This document shows positions 27,803 to 37,741 of a stretch of 64,000 bases of DNA, one piece after another. The notes below the pieces were generated by a model. That model made no database searches and was not told the origin of the DNA. It was given only the letters and a program-made list of their open reading frames with translations. The stretch is from Sphingomonas horti (lineage in GTDB: Bacteria > Pseudomonadota > Alphaproteobacteria > Sphingomonadales > Sphingomonadaceae). Each line of letters starts with the position of its first letter. The stretch's first letter is position 1. Position numbers and translations under genes: made by a program. The stretch covers positions 62,001 through 126,000 of the forward strand of contig NZ_WQMS01000013.1 of assembly GCF_009753715.1 (NCBI RefSeq), read 5' to 3'.

Positions 27803-29854
27803 CTAGAAGCGCGGCGGCTCCATGTCGGGATCGACTTCCTCGGGCGGCGGACGGCGCGATTCGGGCGGCGGCGGCGGCGTGTCGCTCGGCTGGGCAGAGA
27901 GTGTGACGCCCTCCCCGTCCGCCGACACGCCGAACTGGACCGGGCCGACATCGATGCTGCCGTTGAGGCCGTTCTCGTCAAGCTGGATCACCGGCTCGGG
28001 ATCCTCGTCGACCGGCTCGGGCGCGCGGATCGCGGCGCCGGGGATCGCGTGGCTCATGAAGTCGCGCCACACCCGCGCCGGCACGCCGCCGCCGGCGAGG
28101 CCGGGGACCGGCTGGTTGTCGTCGCGGCCGACCCAGACGCCGACCACCAGATCGCCGGCGAAACCGACGAAGATCGCATCGCGCGCATCCTGGGTGGTGC
28201 CCGTCTTGCCGAACGCGTCGACGGCGAGCTGGGCATTGCGGCCGGTGCCGCGCTCGACGGTGGCCGCGAGCAGGTCCAGCAGCATGTCGCGTTCGCGGGT
28301 CGAAAGCCGCTTCGGCCGGTTCCACAGCGTCGCGATCCAGCCCTGCTGCTCCTTGGGCAGGCCATAAGCGCGCACCGGCAGGTTGTTGCCCGCGACCGCG
28401 GCATAAGCGGAGGTCAGCTCCAGCAGGGTCATGCCCGAGGTGCCGAGCGCCAGGCTGGGCGTGTCGGCGAGCGGGCTGGTGATGCCGAGATCCCGCGCGG
28501 CCTGGATCACCGCCTTGCGCCCGACCTGGTCGGCGAGCCGGACCGCGGCGACGTTGCTGGAGCGCGCGAAGGCGCGGCGCAGCGGGATTTCGCCGAGATA
28601 GCGGCCGTCGCTGTTGGTCGGCGACCAGCCGTCGATCGTCACCGGCTTGTCGAGCACGGGGGAATCCGGCGTCATGCCGGCCCGGATCGCGGCCAGATAG
28701 ACGAACAGCTTGAAGGTCGAGCCGGGCTGGCGCCGCGCCTGGGTGACGCGGTTGAACGGGCTGTCGCGATAGTCGCGGCCGCCGACCATCGCGACGACCC
28801 GCCCGTCCGGCCGCATCGCGACCAGCGCCATCTGCGCGCCGCGGATCGCGCCCCGCCGCACCGCCGCCTCGCCGAGCTTCTGCAGCCGCGTGTCGAGCGT
28901 GGTCCGGATTTCCTGGCGCTCATAGACGGCGCCGGCCTGGTCGCGCGCCGCGGGCATCACCCAGTCGGCGAAATAGGTTCCGGTGGGCATGTCGCGCTCA
29001 TGCCTGACCTTCAGGCGGACGCGCGGTTCGCTCTGCGCCTTCTTCTGCGTGATGAAGCCGGCGTCGGCCATCGCCTGCAGCACCACACGGCCGCGGGCGC
29101 GGGCGCCGGAGAGATTGTGCGTGGGGGCAAGCCGCGACGGCGCCTTGACCAGCCCCGCCAGCATCGCCGCCTGGCCGAGCGTCAGCTCCTCCGGCTCACG
29201 GCTGAAATAATGCCGGGCCGCGGCGCGGATGCCATAGACATTGTCGCCGAAATAGACGTTCGAGAGGTAGCGTTCGAGGATTTCCTGCTTGGTCAGCCAG
29301 GCTTCGAGCCAGAAGGCGATCAGCGCCTCGCGGCCCTTGCGGCCGAAGCTGCGGTCATTCGACAGGAACACGCCCTTGGCGAGCTGCTGGGTGATCGTGC
29401 TGCCGCCCTCGCGCACGCCGCCCGCGAGCAGGTTGTGCCAGGCGGCGCGGGCGATGCCGATCGGGTCGATGCCCCAGTGGCGATAGTAGCGCCGGTCCTC
29501 GATCGCGATGAACGCCTGGGGCACGTGCGCGGGCAGCTCCGACAGCCGCACCGGCGGCGCGACGAGCGCGCCCCGCCGCGCGATCGGGGTGCCGTCGTCG
29601 GCGACCAGAGTGATGCTGGGCGGGGCGATCGGCTGGAGCGAGCGCGACAGCGGCGCGGTGATCGCCAGCCAGCCGACCAGCAGCATGAACAGCGCGACGA
29701 CGCCGGCGGCGATGTAGCGCTTCCTGATCCAGCGCCGGCGCGGCGGCCGCGGCTCCTCGACGTCCGGGGCCAGCGGCTCGAGCTCCGGCAAGGGCTCGAG
29801 CGTGTCCAGCCGGTCGTCCCAATCCTCGTCGTATCGCATGCGCCCGTCAGTCAC
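27803..29854 (-). CDS. Class A penicillin-binding protein (PBP1A type)
   Basis: A 683-residue bifunctional peptidoglycan synthase. A cytoplasmic acidic N-terminus and a basic stretch (PPRRRWIRKRY) precede one membrane helix (about residues 49-68). The GT51 glycosyltransferase domain has IEDRRYYRHWG with the catalytic Glu and GGSTITQQLAKG. The transpeptidase domain has GSTFKLF (SxxK), SSN and KTGTT. The C-terminus is a proline-rich disordered tail. The start is a GTG at 29854; an ATG at 29839 is an alternative. It is single on its strand, between ndk and the dehydrogenases, and complements the wall enzymes elsewhere in the window. Confidence 0.95.
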   Translation of the reverse strand: MTDGRMRYDEDWDDRLDTLEPLPELEPLAPDVEEPRPPRRRWIRKRYIAAGVVALFMLLVGWLAITAPLSRSLQPIAPPSITLVADDGTPIARRGALVAPPVRLSELPAHVPQAFIAIEDRRYYRHWGIDPIGIARAAWHNLLAGGVREGGSTITQQLAKGVFLSNDRSFGRKGREALIAFWLEAWLTKQEILERYLSNVYFGDNVYGIRAAARHYFSREPEELTLGQAAMLAGLVKAPSRLAPTHNLSGARARGRVVLQAMADAGFITQKKAQSEPRVRLKVRHERDMPTGTYFADWVMPAARDQAGAVYERQEIRTTLDTRLQKLGEAAVRRGAIRGAQMALVAMRPDGRVVAMVGGRDYRDSPFNRVTQARRQPGSTFKLFVYLAAIRAGMTPDSPVLDKPVTIDGWSPTNSDGRYLGEIPLRRAFARSSNVAAVRLADQVGRKAVIQAARDLGITSPLADTPSLALGTSGMTLLELTSAYAAVAGNNLPVRAYGLPKEQQGWIATLWNRPKRLSTRERDMLLDLLAATVERGTGRNAQLAVDAFGKTGTTQDARDAIFVGFAGDLVVGVWVGRDDNQPVPGLAGGGVPARVWRDFMSHAIPGAAIRAPEPVDEDPEPVIQLDENGLNGSIDVGPVQFGVSADGEGVTLSAQPSDTPPPPPESRRPPPEEVDPDMEPPRF

Positions 29855-29944
29855 AGGAGAATCCTGCCGTGTCTTATGGCGCTACTACAGTGAATGGAGG
29901 CTGACGGGAAGGCGCTGTGTTGAATCCAAGCTCCGCGTCGATGG

Positions 29945-30367
29945 TCAGCCGACGATTTCTTCCGGCTTGAAGAAATAGGCGATCTCGATCGCGGCGTTCT
30001 CGTCCGAGTCCGAGCCGTGGACCGAGTTGGCCTCGATCGATTCGGCGAGCTCCTTGCGGATCGTGCCGGGCTCGGCATTCGCCGGGTTGGTCGCGCCCAT
30101 CACGTCGCGGTTGCGCTGCACGGCGTTCTCGCCTTCCAGCACCTGCACCACGACCGGGCCGGAGATCATGAAAGAGACCAGGTCGTTGAAGAACGGCCGC
30201 TCCTTGTGGACCGCGTAGAAGCCTTCGGCCTGCTCCCGGGTCATGCGGATGCGCTTGGACGCGACCACGCGCAGGCCGGCATCCTCCAGCATCTTGGTGA
30301 CGGCGCCGGTCAGGTTGCGGCGGGTCGCGTCGGGCTTGATGATCGAAAAAGTGCGGTTCGCGGCCAT
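29945..30367 (-). CDS. ndk: Nucleoside diphosphate kinase
   Basis: Transfers the gamma-phosphate of ATP to other NDPs through a phospho-histidine. The 140-residue length is standard. The sequence opens with [16 protein letters not shown] and carries the active-site signature NSVHGSD (His near residue 117) after [14 protein letters not shown]. The ATG at 30367 has an adequate upstream GGAG. It is divergent from the MBL-fold hydrolase and has no close operon partner. Confidence 0.97.
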   Translation of the reverse strand: MAANRTFSIIKPDATRRNLTGAVTKMLEDAGLRVVASKRIRMTREQAEGFYAVHKERPFFNDLVSFMISGPVVVQVLEGENAVQRNRDVMGATNPANAEPGTIRKELAESIEANSVHGSDSDENAAIEIAYFFKPEEIVG

Positions 30368-30456
30368 GGCCGGGGAGCTCCGTGTCTGGGTCTGTTGGAA
30401 AGTCGCGCTCCCCTAGAGACGCGCCCTGGTTTATGCAAGTTCCAGGGGGATCGGCG

Positions 30457-31368
30457 ATGAGACGCTGGATCATCGGAACCGCGGGCGTGTTGGCCATGAT
30501 CGCCGTCGTGGCGGTTTACTGGCTGTTCTATGACAATCGCCTGCCGACATCGGGCAGCTTCCCGATCGACCTGGCGGCGATCCGCGCCGAAGCGGCACGC
30601 ATGCCGGGCGGCGGCCCGGTCCGGATCGAGACCGAGACGTTGTCGCACGTCCGCGTGCCGAAGATCGCGATGGTCGCCGGCAGCGACTGGAGCAAGATCG
30701 ACGTGGCGCGGATGAGCCACCGGCTGGTCTTCCCCGACCGCTCGATCGTGATCGACACAGCCTTCGATCAGGCGGCGTCGCGCGCGTCCAACGACGACAG
30801 CTACGATCCTGCGGCCTGGCGGCGGCTCGTGCGGGCCATGGATGAGGCCGGCGCAATCGTCATCACGCACGAACATGGCGACCATCTGGGCGGTCTGCTG
30901 GCCAGCCCGCATCTGCGGGCGATCCTGCCCAAGGCGCTGCTCAACCCCGAACAGTTCGCGATCTCACCCTATATCAAGCCGCTGCGCTGGCCGCCGGGCG
31001 TACGTGCGGGGTACAAGCCGTTCCGTTATCACGGAGTCCGGGCGATCGCGCCCGGCGTCGTGCTGATCCGGGCGCCGGGCCACACGCCGGGATCTCAGAT
31101 GATCTACGTGCGCCGGGCGGACGGGCGCGAGTTCCTGTTCACAGGCGACGCTGCATCGATGGCGGACAATGTGCGGCTGCAGCGCATCCGATCGCGGCTG
31201 GTGACCGACTTCTTCACGCACGAGAACCGGCGCGCGGTGATACTGCAGACGATCGCCCTGCACCGCCTGACTGCCGAGCACCCGCAACTGGTGCTGGTGC
31301 CCGGCCATGACGGCGCAGCCATTGCCGCGCTTCAACATGCCGGGCTGCTCGTCCAGAGTTTCCATTAG
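30457..31368 (+). CDS. Membrane-anchored MBL-fold metallo-hydrolase
   Basis: A 303-residue protein with one N-terminal hydrophobic segment (about residues 5-22) that is either a membrane anchor or an uncleaved signal, then a metallo-beta-lactamase fold. The metal ligands are complete: THEHGDH, APGHTPGS, FTGDA and VPGHDG. The ATG at 30457 is chosen because GGGGGA lies 6 bases upstream and the hydrophobic segment starts there. The substrate is not evident; the lactonase, glyoxalase-like and phosphodiesterase branches all share these ligands. It appears to be monocistronic and faces pepA tail to tail. Confidence 0.85.
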   Translation: MRRWIIGTAGVLAMIAVVAVYWLFYDNRLPTSGSFPIDLAAIRAEAARMPGGGPVRIETETLSHVRVPKIAMVAGSDWSKIDVARMSHRLVFPDRSIVIDTAFDQAASRASNDDSYDPAAWRRLVRAMDEAGAIVITHEHGDHLGGLLASPHLRAILPKALLNPEQFAISPYIKPLRWPPGVRAGYKPFRYHGVRAIAPGVVLIRAPGHTPGSQMIYVRRADGREFLFTGDAASMADNVRLQRIRSRLVTDFFTHENRRAVILQTIALHRLTAEHPQLVLVPGHDGAAIAALQHAGLLVQSFH

Positions 31369-31464
31369 GTCGCCTTGTGCCGCGACGCGACAATGGGCAC
31401 GGCCAGGGACCGGAACCATAGCGCGCTGGGAACTCGCCGGCGCGCGGTCGAAGGACGCCCCGAG

Positions 31465-32916
31465 TCAGCTCTCGCAGTTATCCGCGATGAATCGGTCGAG
31501 GAGGCGGACGCCGTAGCCGGTGGCGCCTTTTTCCCAGGTGGTGCCGGGCTTGGCGGCCCAGACCATGCCGGCGATATCGAGGTGGGCCCAGCGCACGCCC
31601 TCCTCGACGAAGCGCTGCAGGAACTGCGCCGCCGTGATCGAGCCGGCCTCGCGCGGGCCGATATTCTTCATGTCGGCGATCTGGCTTTCGAGCAGCTTGT
31701 TGTAGGCATCGCCCAACGGCATCCGCCACAATTTGTCGCCCGTCTCGCGGCCGGCCGCGAGCAGCTGCTCCGCCAGCGAATCGTCGTTCGCGAACATGCC
31801 GCCATGCTCATGGCCGAGGCTGATCACCATCGCGCCGGTGAGCGTCGCGAGATCGACGATCGTCTTCGGCCGGTAATTGCGCTGTACCCAGGTGAGCGCG
31901 TCGGACAGCACCAGCCGCCCCTCCGCGTCGGTGTTCAGCACCTCGACCGTCTGGCCCGACATCGTCGTGACGATATCGCCCGGACGCTGGGCATTGCCGT
32001 CGGGCATGTTCTCGACGAGCCCGCAGACGCCGACGACGTGGGCCTTCGCCTTGCGCCCGGCGAGCGCCTTCATCGCGCCCGCGACGGCGCCGGCACCGCC
32101 CATATCCCACTTCATGTCTTCCATGCCGGGCGGCGGCTTCAGCGAGATGCCGCCGGTATCGAAAGTCACGCCCTTGCCGACGAAGGCGACCGGCTCCCTC
32201 TGCGCGCCGCCGGTGCCGTCCCAGCGCATCACCAGCAGCTTGCCCTCGCGCGCCGAACCCTGGCTGACGCCCAGCAGCGCGCCCATGCCGAGCTTGCGCA
32301 TCTCCTCCTCGCCGAGAACGGTGATCTCGACGCCGAGATCGGTCAGGTGGCGGCAGCGCTCGACGAAACTCTCGGGGTAGAGGATGTTCGGCGGCAGCGA
32401 GACCAGCTCGCGAGTCAGCGCCACGCCTTCGGCCACTGCGCGCTGATCTTCCCAGCCGCTGCCGTCTGCACCGACGATGACGAATTCGTTCAGCGTCGGC
32501 TGCTGCTTGGCCGGCAACCTGGTGCGGTAGGTGTCGATCCGCCACGCGCGGAGCGCGGCCGCGGTCGCGAGCCGAAGCGCCGAGCCGGCCCGGGCATTGG
32601 CGCCGCTCAGGTCGACGACCAGGGTTTCGGTGCCCGAGGTCAGCAGCCGCGCGACAAGCGCACCGCCCGCCTTTTCATAATCGGCCGGCTCGCCCTTGCC
32701 GGCGCCGACGATCAGCAGGCGGCGAGTCGCGCCTTCGTCGGCCACGAACAGCTCAACGATTGACCCTGCCTCGCCATCGAACCGGGCCGCCCGCATGGCG
32801 TCGCGCGCAAGCCCGGTCTGCGCGGCCGGCAGGCCCGCCACCTCGCCGCTCTGCGGCGCGATCAGCGCCAGATCATAGGAGCCCTGGGGGCGAGCGTCGG
32901 CGAAACGAACCTGCAT
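31465..32916 (-). CDS. pepA: Leucyl aminopeptidase, M17 family
   Basis: Dizinc cytosolic aminopeptidase that removes N-terminal residues from peptides. The M17 signature NTDAEGRL is intact and the metal-binding Lys and Asp occur in VGKGVTFDTGG; GSITAAQFLQRF and HLDIAGMVW near the C-terminus also fit. The 483-residue length is typical. In several proteobacteria, including the enterobacteria, pepA likewise lies back to back with LPS-transport genes, and here it is divergent from lptD across 157 bases. Confidence 0.94.
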   Translation of the reverse strand: MQVRFADARPQGSYDLALIAPQSGEVAGLPAAQTGLARDAMRAARFDGEAGSIVELFVADEGATRRLLIVGAGKGEPADYEKAGGALVARLLTSGTETLVVDLSGANARAGSALRLATAAALRAWRIDTYRTRLPAKQQPTLNEFVIVGADGSGWEDQRAVAEGVALTRELVSLPPNILYPESFVERCRHLTDLGVEITVLGEEEMRKLGMGALLGVSQGSAREGKLLVMRWDGTGGAQREPVAFVGKGVTFDTGGISLKPPPGMEDMKWDMGGAGAVAGAMKALAGRKAKAHVVGVCGLVENMPDGNAQRPGDIVTTMSGQTVEVLNTDAEGRLVLSDALTWVQRNYRPKTIVDLATLTGAMVISLGHEHGGMFANDDSLAEQLLAAGRETGDKLWRMPLGDAYNKLLESQIADMKNIGPREAGSITAAQFLQRFVEEGVRWAHLDIAGMVWAAKPGTTWEKGATGYGVRLLDRFIADNCES

Positions 32917-33073
32917 CGAAATTTCCTGTGTCTGAACGCGTCCCCTTCGCCTCTAAGCTTCCGCGCGCCGCTCGCAACCCCCGGGAACGATTTGCAGCGG
33001 GCGGGCTTGAGTGCGATAGGCGCCGCACAAGCAAGCCAGACGGCGCGACATTTCAGGGTGGTTCGGGGTAGGC

Positions 33074-35317
33074 GTGGACGCGAAGCGGTTGATCTGGCTG
33101 GCGAGTGCGGCCTGGTGCTGGTCCGCCGGCGCGCACGCGCAGGACCTGCAGAACCGTCCCGTCGCGCCGCCGCCGCCCGAGGCGAGCCCGGCGCCCGCCC
33201 CGGCGAACGAGCAGATCGTCGATTTTTCCGCCGATTCGCTGGAATATCTGAACGCGACTGACACCGTCGTCGCGAGCGGCGACGTGCGGATGTTCCGCGA
33301 AGGCAACCGGCTGCGCGCCGACAAGGTGACCTGGAACCGCCAGACGGGCGAAGTGCGCGCCGAGGGCGATGTTGCCGTCACCAACCCGCAGGGGGATGTT
33401 GCCTATGGCGACTCGGTCCAGCTGACCGATACGCTGCGCGACGGCGTCGTCGACAATCTGCTGGTCGTGCTGCAGAGCGGCGGCCGGCTGGCGGCCGAGC
33501 GCGGCACGCGGCAGGGCAATCTCTATACGCTGGAGGATGCCGCCTACACCGCCTGCTCCGTAGTCGATTCGAACGGCTGCCCGAAGCAGCCGAGCTGGAA
33601 GATCACTGCCGTCCGCGTGGTGTATGACACGCAGAAGCAGCGCGTCTTCTATAAGGGAGCGCGGCTGCATCTGTTCGGCCTGTCGTTGCTGCCGCTGCCG
33701 CTCTTGTCCAATCCGACCGGGGACCAGGGCGGCACCGGGGTGCTGGTGCCGGATATCCAGTTCAGCCGCGTCAACGGGCTCGAGCTGACAGTCCCCTATT
33801 ACATCAAGCTGGCGCCCAATCGCGACCTGACGATCACGCCGCATATCTACAGCGACGTGCTGCCCGCGATCGAGGCGCAGTACCGGGCGCTGACGAGCAA
33901 GGGCGCCTACCAGGTCAGCGGCATGGTGACCGAGAGCCGCAAGCTGCCGGCGGAGCTCAATCCCGGCGCGAACGCGTCCGATCGCGACATCCGCGGCTAT
34001 CTGGATGCGAGCGGCCGCTTCCAGCTCGATCCCAAATGGGACATCAGCGGATCGCTGCGCGTCACGACCGACCGCACCTTCCTGCGCCGCTACGACATCT
34101 CGCGCGACGACCGGCTGCGCTCGACCATTCGGGCGGAGCGGATCGATACCGACAGCTATTTCTCGCTGACCGGCTGGGCGACGCAGACGCTGCGCATCAA
34201 CGACCCCCAGGGCCAGCAGCCGATCGCCCTGCCCGAGCTCGACTATCGGCATCGCTTCAACGACCCTCTGCTCGGCGGCCGCGTCGAGCTGCAGCTGAAC
34301 ACGCTGGCGATCGGCCGGACCGACGGACAGGACACGCAGCGCGCCTTCGCCAGCTTCAAATGGGACCTGCGGCGGCTGACGCCGTGGGGCCAGGAAGTGA
34401 CCTTCACCGCGTTCGCGCGTGGCGACGTCTATCACAGCGACGAGAACCTGCTGTCGCCGACGCTGATCTATCGCGGTAATCCGGGTTGGGAGAGCCGCGC
34501 GATCGGCGCGCTGGCCGTCGACGTGCGCTGGCCGCTGATCGGCCCGGTCGGCAGCAACGGCACCCAGCGGATCACGCCGCGCGTGCAGCTGGTCGCGACG
34601 CCGCCGATCCGCAACCTCGATATTCCCAACGAGGACGCGCGCGCGATCGAACTGGAAGACAGCAACCTGTTCGCGCTGAACCGCTTCCCCGGTTACGACC
34701 GGTTCGAGGACGGCGCGCGCATCACCTATGGCGTCGACTATGCGCTGACGCTGCCGGGCATCAGCGTCGACGCCAATATCGGCCAGAGCTACCGGCTGTC
34801 GGACCGCCCCGCCCTGTTCCCGGACGGCGTGGGGCTGACCGACAAATTGTCCGACATCGTCGGGCGCACGACGGTCCGGTTCCGCGACTTCGTGTCGCTG
34901 ACCCACCGCTACCGGCTGGACAAGGACAATCTGGCGGTCCGCCGCAACGAGATCGACGCCACCATCGGATCCCGCCAGACCTATCTGCTGCTCGGCTATC
35001 TGCGGCTCAACCGCGACATCGACACCTCGATCGAGGATCTGCGCGACCGCGAGGAAATCCGCGTCGGCGGGCGGGTGCAGATCGGGCGGTTCTGGTCCGC
35101 TTTCGGCTCCGCCATCGTCGACCTGACCGACCGGCAGGAGGACCCGTTCTCGACCGCGGACGGCTATCAGCCGATCCGGCACCGGCTCGGCATCGCCTAT
35201 GAGGACGATTGCCTTGAAATGGGCCTGACCTGGCGGCGCGACTATCAGGACACCGGCGACGCGCGGCGCGGCAATACTTTCCTGCTGAGGCTTTCATTCA
35301 AGAACCTGGGCCGCTAA
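33074..35317 (+). CDS. lptD: LPS-assembly protein LptD
   Basis: Outer-membrane beta-barrel that inserts lipopolysaccharide into the outer leaflet with LptE. The 747-residue protein has a signal peptide (about residues 1-22, cleaved near AHA), a proline-rich spacer, an N-terminal OstA-like jellyroll domain (FSADSLEYLNATDTVVASGD) and a long barrel domain. Cys residues occur in TACSVVDSNGCP and EDDC, and could form the inter-domain disulphide known for LptD. The start is a GTG. It leads an lptD-surA-pdxA-rsmA run, the classical order for outer-membrane biogenesis plus vitamin B6 and rRNA methylation genes. Confidence 0.95.
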   Translation: MDAKRLIWLASAAWCWSAGAHAQDLQNRPVAPPPPEASPAPAPANEQIVDFSADSLEYLNATDTVVASGDVRMFREGNRLRADKVTWNRQTGEVRAEGDVAVTNPQGDVAYGDSVQLTDTLRDGVVDNLLVVLQSGGRLAAERGTRQGNLYTLEDAAYTACSVVDSNGCPKQPSWKITAVRVVYDTQKQRVFYKGARLHLFGLSLLPLPLLSNPTGDQGGTGVLVPDIQFSRVNGLELTVPYYIKLAPNRDLTITPHIYSDVLPAIEAQYRALTSKGAYQVSGMVTESRKLPAELNPGANASDRDIRGYLDASGRFQLDPKWDISGSLRVTTDRTFLRRYDISRDDRLRSTIRAERIDTDSYFSLTGWATQTLRINDPQGQQPIALPELDYRHRFNDPLLGGRVELQLNTLAIGRTDGQDTQRAFASFKWDLRRLTPWGQEVTFTAFARGDVYHSDENLLSPTLIYRGNPGWESRAIGALAVDVRWPLIGPVGSNGTQRITPRVQLVATPPIRNLDIPNEDARAIELEDSNLFALNRFPGYDRFEDGARITYGVDYALTLPGISVDANIGQSYRLSDRPALFPDGVGLTDKLSDIVGRTTVRFRDFVSLTHRYRLDKDNLAVRRNEIDATIGSRQTYLLLGYLRLNRDIDTSIEDLRDREEIRVGGRVQIGRFWSAFGSAIVDLTDRQEDPFSTADGYQPIRHRLGIAYEDDCLEMGLTWRRDYQDTGDARRGNTFLLRLSFKNLGR

Positions 35318-35364
35318 GCCCCCGTTCAGCCGCTCCAGCAGAGAATGCAGCTTATCCCTTTCAG

Positions 35365-36732
35365 ATGATCGGAATGGTCTCGAACGTGACGATTTCCAAG
35401 CTACGCCCGACCCGCTGGGCGCTGTTGCCGCTGGCCGCCCTCGCCTGCGCCGCGGTTGCGCAGACCGGCCAGAGCGATGACGAGGGGCCGTCCAACGGCC
35501 TCAACATCCCCGCCGACGTGATCGTGTTCGGAAAGAACGATCCCTCGATCCGCAAGCCCACCGCGATCGTCAACGGCGACATCATCACCCGCACCGACGT
35601 CGAGCAGCGGCTGGCGCTGATCGTGTCGGCGAGCGGCGGCCAGATTCCGGCGGAGGAGATCGAGCGGCTGCGCCGGCAGGTGCTGCGCAACCTGATCGAC
35701 GAGGCGCTGGAGATCCAGGAGGCCAAGGGCAACAAGATCGAGATCACGCCCCAGCAGATCGACGAGAGCTTTGCCCGCGTCGCGCGCAACTTCAAGCGCA
35801 CGCCCGAGGAAATGGCGGCCTATCTGGACAAGATCGGGTCGTCGGCGGCATCGCTGAAGCGACAGATTCATGGCGAGCTCGCCTGGAACCGCCTGCTGCA
35901 GCGGCGCATCCAGCCGTTCGTCAACGTCAGCCAGGAAGAAGTGCAGGGCATCATCGACCGGCTGGAAGCGTCCAAAGGCGCGACCGAGGCGCGCATCGGC
36001 GAGATCTTCCTTTCGTCGACGCCGGAGACCGAAGCCGCGACGATCGAGAATGCCCGCAAGATCATGGAAGCGATCAAGCAGGGCGGATCGTTCGTGGCCT
36101 ATGCCAGGCAATATTCGCAGGCGTCGACGGCGGCGGTCGGCGGCGACCTGGGCTGGGTGCGGCCCGAGCAGCTTCCCGACGCGCTCGCCAACGAAGCGCG
36201 GGCAATGACGATCGGCCAGATGGCCGGCCCGATCCCGGTGCCCGGCGGCGTCTCGATCCTCTACATGATCGACAAGCGCCAGGTGCTGACCGCCGATCCG
36301 CGCGACGCGGTGCTGGCGCTCAGGCAGCTGTCGATCGCCTTCCCGCCCGGCACGACGCAGGAGCAGGCGAGCCAGCGCGCCGCCCAGTTCGCGGCCGCCA
36401 CCCATACCATCGCCGGCTGCGGATCGGCCCAGAAGGTCGCGGAGCAGGTCGGCGCCGAGATGGTCGACAACGACCAGGTCAAGGTCCGCGACCTGCCGGT
36501 CCAGCTGCAGGAGATGATGCTGGGCCTCCAGGTTGGCCAGGCGAGCCCGCCGTTCGGCTCCGTGCAGGACGGCGTGCGCGTGCTGGTCGTGTGCGGCCGC
36601 GACGACCCGCAGGCGGCGCAGGGGCCGAACGCCGAGACGATCATGGCGCAGCTGGAAGAACAACGAGTGAATATGCGGGCGCAGCGTTACCTTCGCGACC
36701 TGCGCCGGGACGCCGTGGTTGACTATCGCTGA
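35365..36732 (+). CDS. surA: SurA-type periplasmic chaperone/peptidyl-prolyl isomerase
   Basis: A 455-residue periplasmic chaperone that assists folding of outer-membrane proteins such as LptD. A signal peptide (about residues 10-32) precedes a SurA N-terminal domain (NGDIITRTDVEQRLALIV) and a parvulin domain with QYSQASTAAVGGDLGWV. A second, degenerate rotamase-like region follows. It lies 47 bases after lptD, and the pdxA start overlaps its 3' end by 14 bases. Confidence 0.93.
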   Translation: MIGMVSNVTISKLRPTRWALLPLAALACAAVAQTGQSDDEGPSNGLNIPADVIVFGKNDPSIRKPTAIVNGDIITRTDVEQRLALIVSASGGQIPAEEIERLRRQVLRNLIDEALEIQEAKGNKIEITPQQIDESFARVARNFKRTPEEMAAYLDKIGSSAASLKRQIHGELAWNRLLQRRIQPFVNVSQEEVQGIIDRLEASKGATEARIGEIFLSSTPETEAATIENARKIMEAIKQGGSFVAYARQYSQASTAAVGGDLGWVRPEQLPDALANEARAMTIGQMAGPIPVPGGVSILYMIDKRQVLTADPRDAVLALRQLSIAFPPGTTQEQASQRAAQFAAATHTIAGCGSAQKVAEQVGAEMVDNDQVKVRDLPVQLQEMMLGLQVGQASPPFGSVQDGVRVLVVCGRDDPQAAQGPNAETIMAQLEEQRVNMRAQRYLRDLRRDAVVDYR

Positions 36733-37741
36733 GCCCTGGCCGGACGCGCCGCTCGCACTGGCGCTCGGCGATCCGGCCGGGATCGGCCCCGAAATCGCGG
36801 TCAAGGCCTGGCGTGCACGCACGGAACAGAGGCTGCCGCCGTTCTTCACGGTCGGCGATATCCGCTCGGTCGAGGCGGTCTGGTCGGGGCCGGTGGAACG
36901 GATCGCCGCCCCCGCCGAGGCGCGGGACGTCTTTGCCCGCGCGCTGCCGCTCCTTTCGGTGGAGGACGGCGGCGACATCGTCCCCGGCGAGCCGAACCTG
37001 GAAGGTGCGCGCTGCTCGCTCGATTCGCTGGAAGTCGCGACCGGCCTGACCCGCTCGGGTGCGGCGGCCGCGCTGGTCACCGGCCCCGTCTCGAAGGCGC
37101 AGCTCTACGCGATCGGCTTCGTCCACCCCGGCCAGACCGAGTTCGTCGCCGAACGCTGCGGCATCGCGCCGGAAAACGTCGTGATGATGCTCGCCGGGCC
37201 GGACCTGCGGGTCGTGCCGGTCACCACCCACATGCCGCTCCGCCAGGTGTTCGACAGCCTGTCGGTCGAAGTGATCGTGGCCAAGGCGCGGACGACCGCG
37301 CGCGGGCTGCAGCGCAATTTCGGCATCGCCAACCCGCGGCTCGCCTTTGCCGGGATCAACCCGCATGCCGGCGAGAACGGCGCGCTCGGCAGCGAGGAGA
37401 TCGAGTTCATCGCGCCGGCGATCGAGATGCTGCGCGCGGACGGGATCGACGCGGTCGGGCCGCTCGCCGCCGACACGATGTTCCACGCGCGCGCCCGCGC
37501 CGGCTACGACGCGGCGATCTGCCTGTATCACGACCAGGCGCTGATCCCGCTGAAGACGCTCCATTTCGACGACGGCGTGAACATGACGCTGGGGCTGCCG
37601 ATCGTGCGGACCTCGCCGGACCACGGCACCGCGTTCGCGATCGCGGGCCAGGACCGCGCCCATCCCGGCGCGACCATCGCCGCCATCCGGCTCGCGGCCG
37701 CAGCGGCCGTGCGGCGCAAGGCGGAGTGCTGCGCGGCTTGA
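36719..37741 (+). CDS. pdxA: 4-Hydroxythreonine-4-phosphate dehydrogenase
   Basis: NAD(P)-dependent step in pyridoxal 5'-phosphate synthesis. The 340-residue enzyme shows the opening [18 protein letters not shown], the metal His of [15 protein letters not shown] and a later [11 protein letters not shown] motif. The start is a TTG at 36719, inside the 3' end of surA; no ATG lies near. Its end overlaps the rsmA reading frame by 16 bases, so all three genes are tightly coupled. Confidence 0.94.
   Translation: MTIAEPWPDAPLALALGDPAGIGPEIAVKAWRARTEQRLPPFFTVGDIRSVEAVWSGPVERIAAPAEARDVFARALPLLSVEDGGDIVPGEPNLEGARCSLDSLEVATGLTRSGAAAALVTGPVSKAQLYAIGFVHPGQTEFVAERCGIAPENVVMMLAGPDLRVVPVTTHMPLRQVFDSLSVEVIVAKARTTARGLQRNFGIANPRLAFAGINPHAGENGALGSEEIEFIAPAIEMLRADGIDAVGPLAADTMFHARARAGYDAAICLYHDQALIPLKTLHFDDGVNMTLGLPIVRTSPDHGTAFAIAGQDRAHPGATIAAIRLAAAAAVRRKAECCAA

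Noticed and set aside
33053-35182. 709-codon open frame antisense to lptD
   Set aside because: Same composition artefact; lptD is well supported by signal peptide and domain order, and no ribosome-binding site or family match favours the antisense frame.
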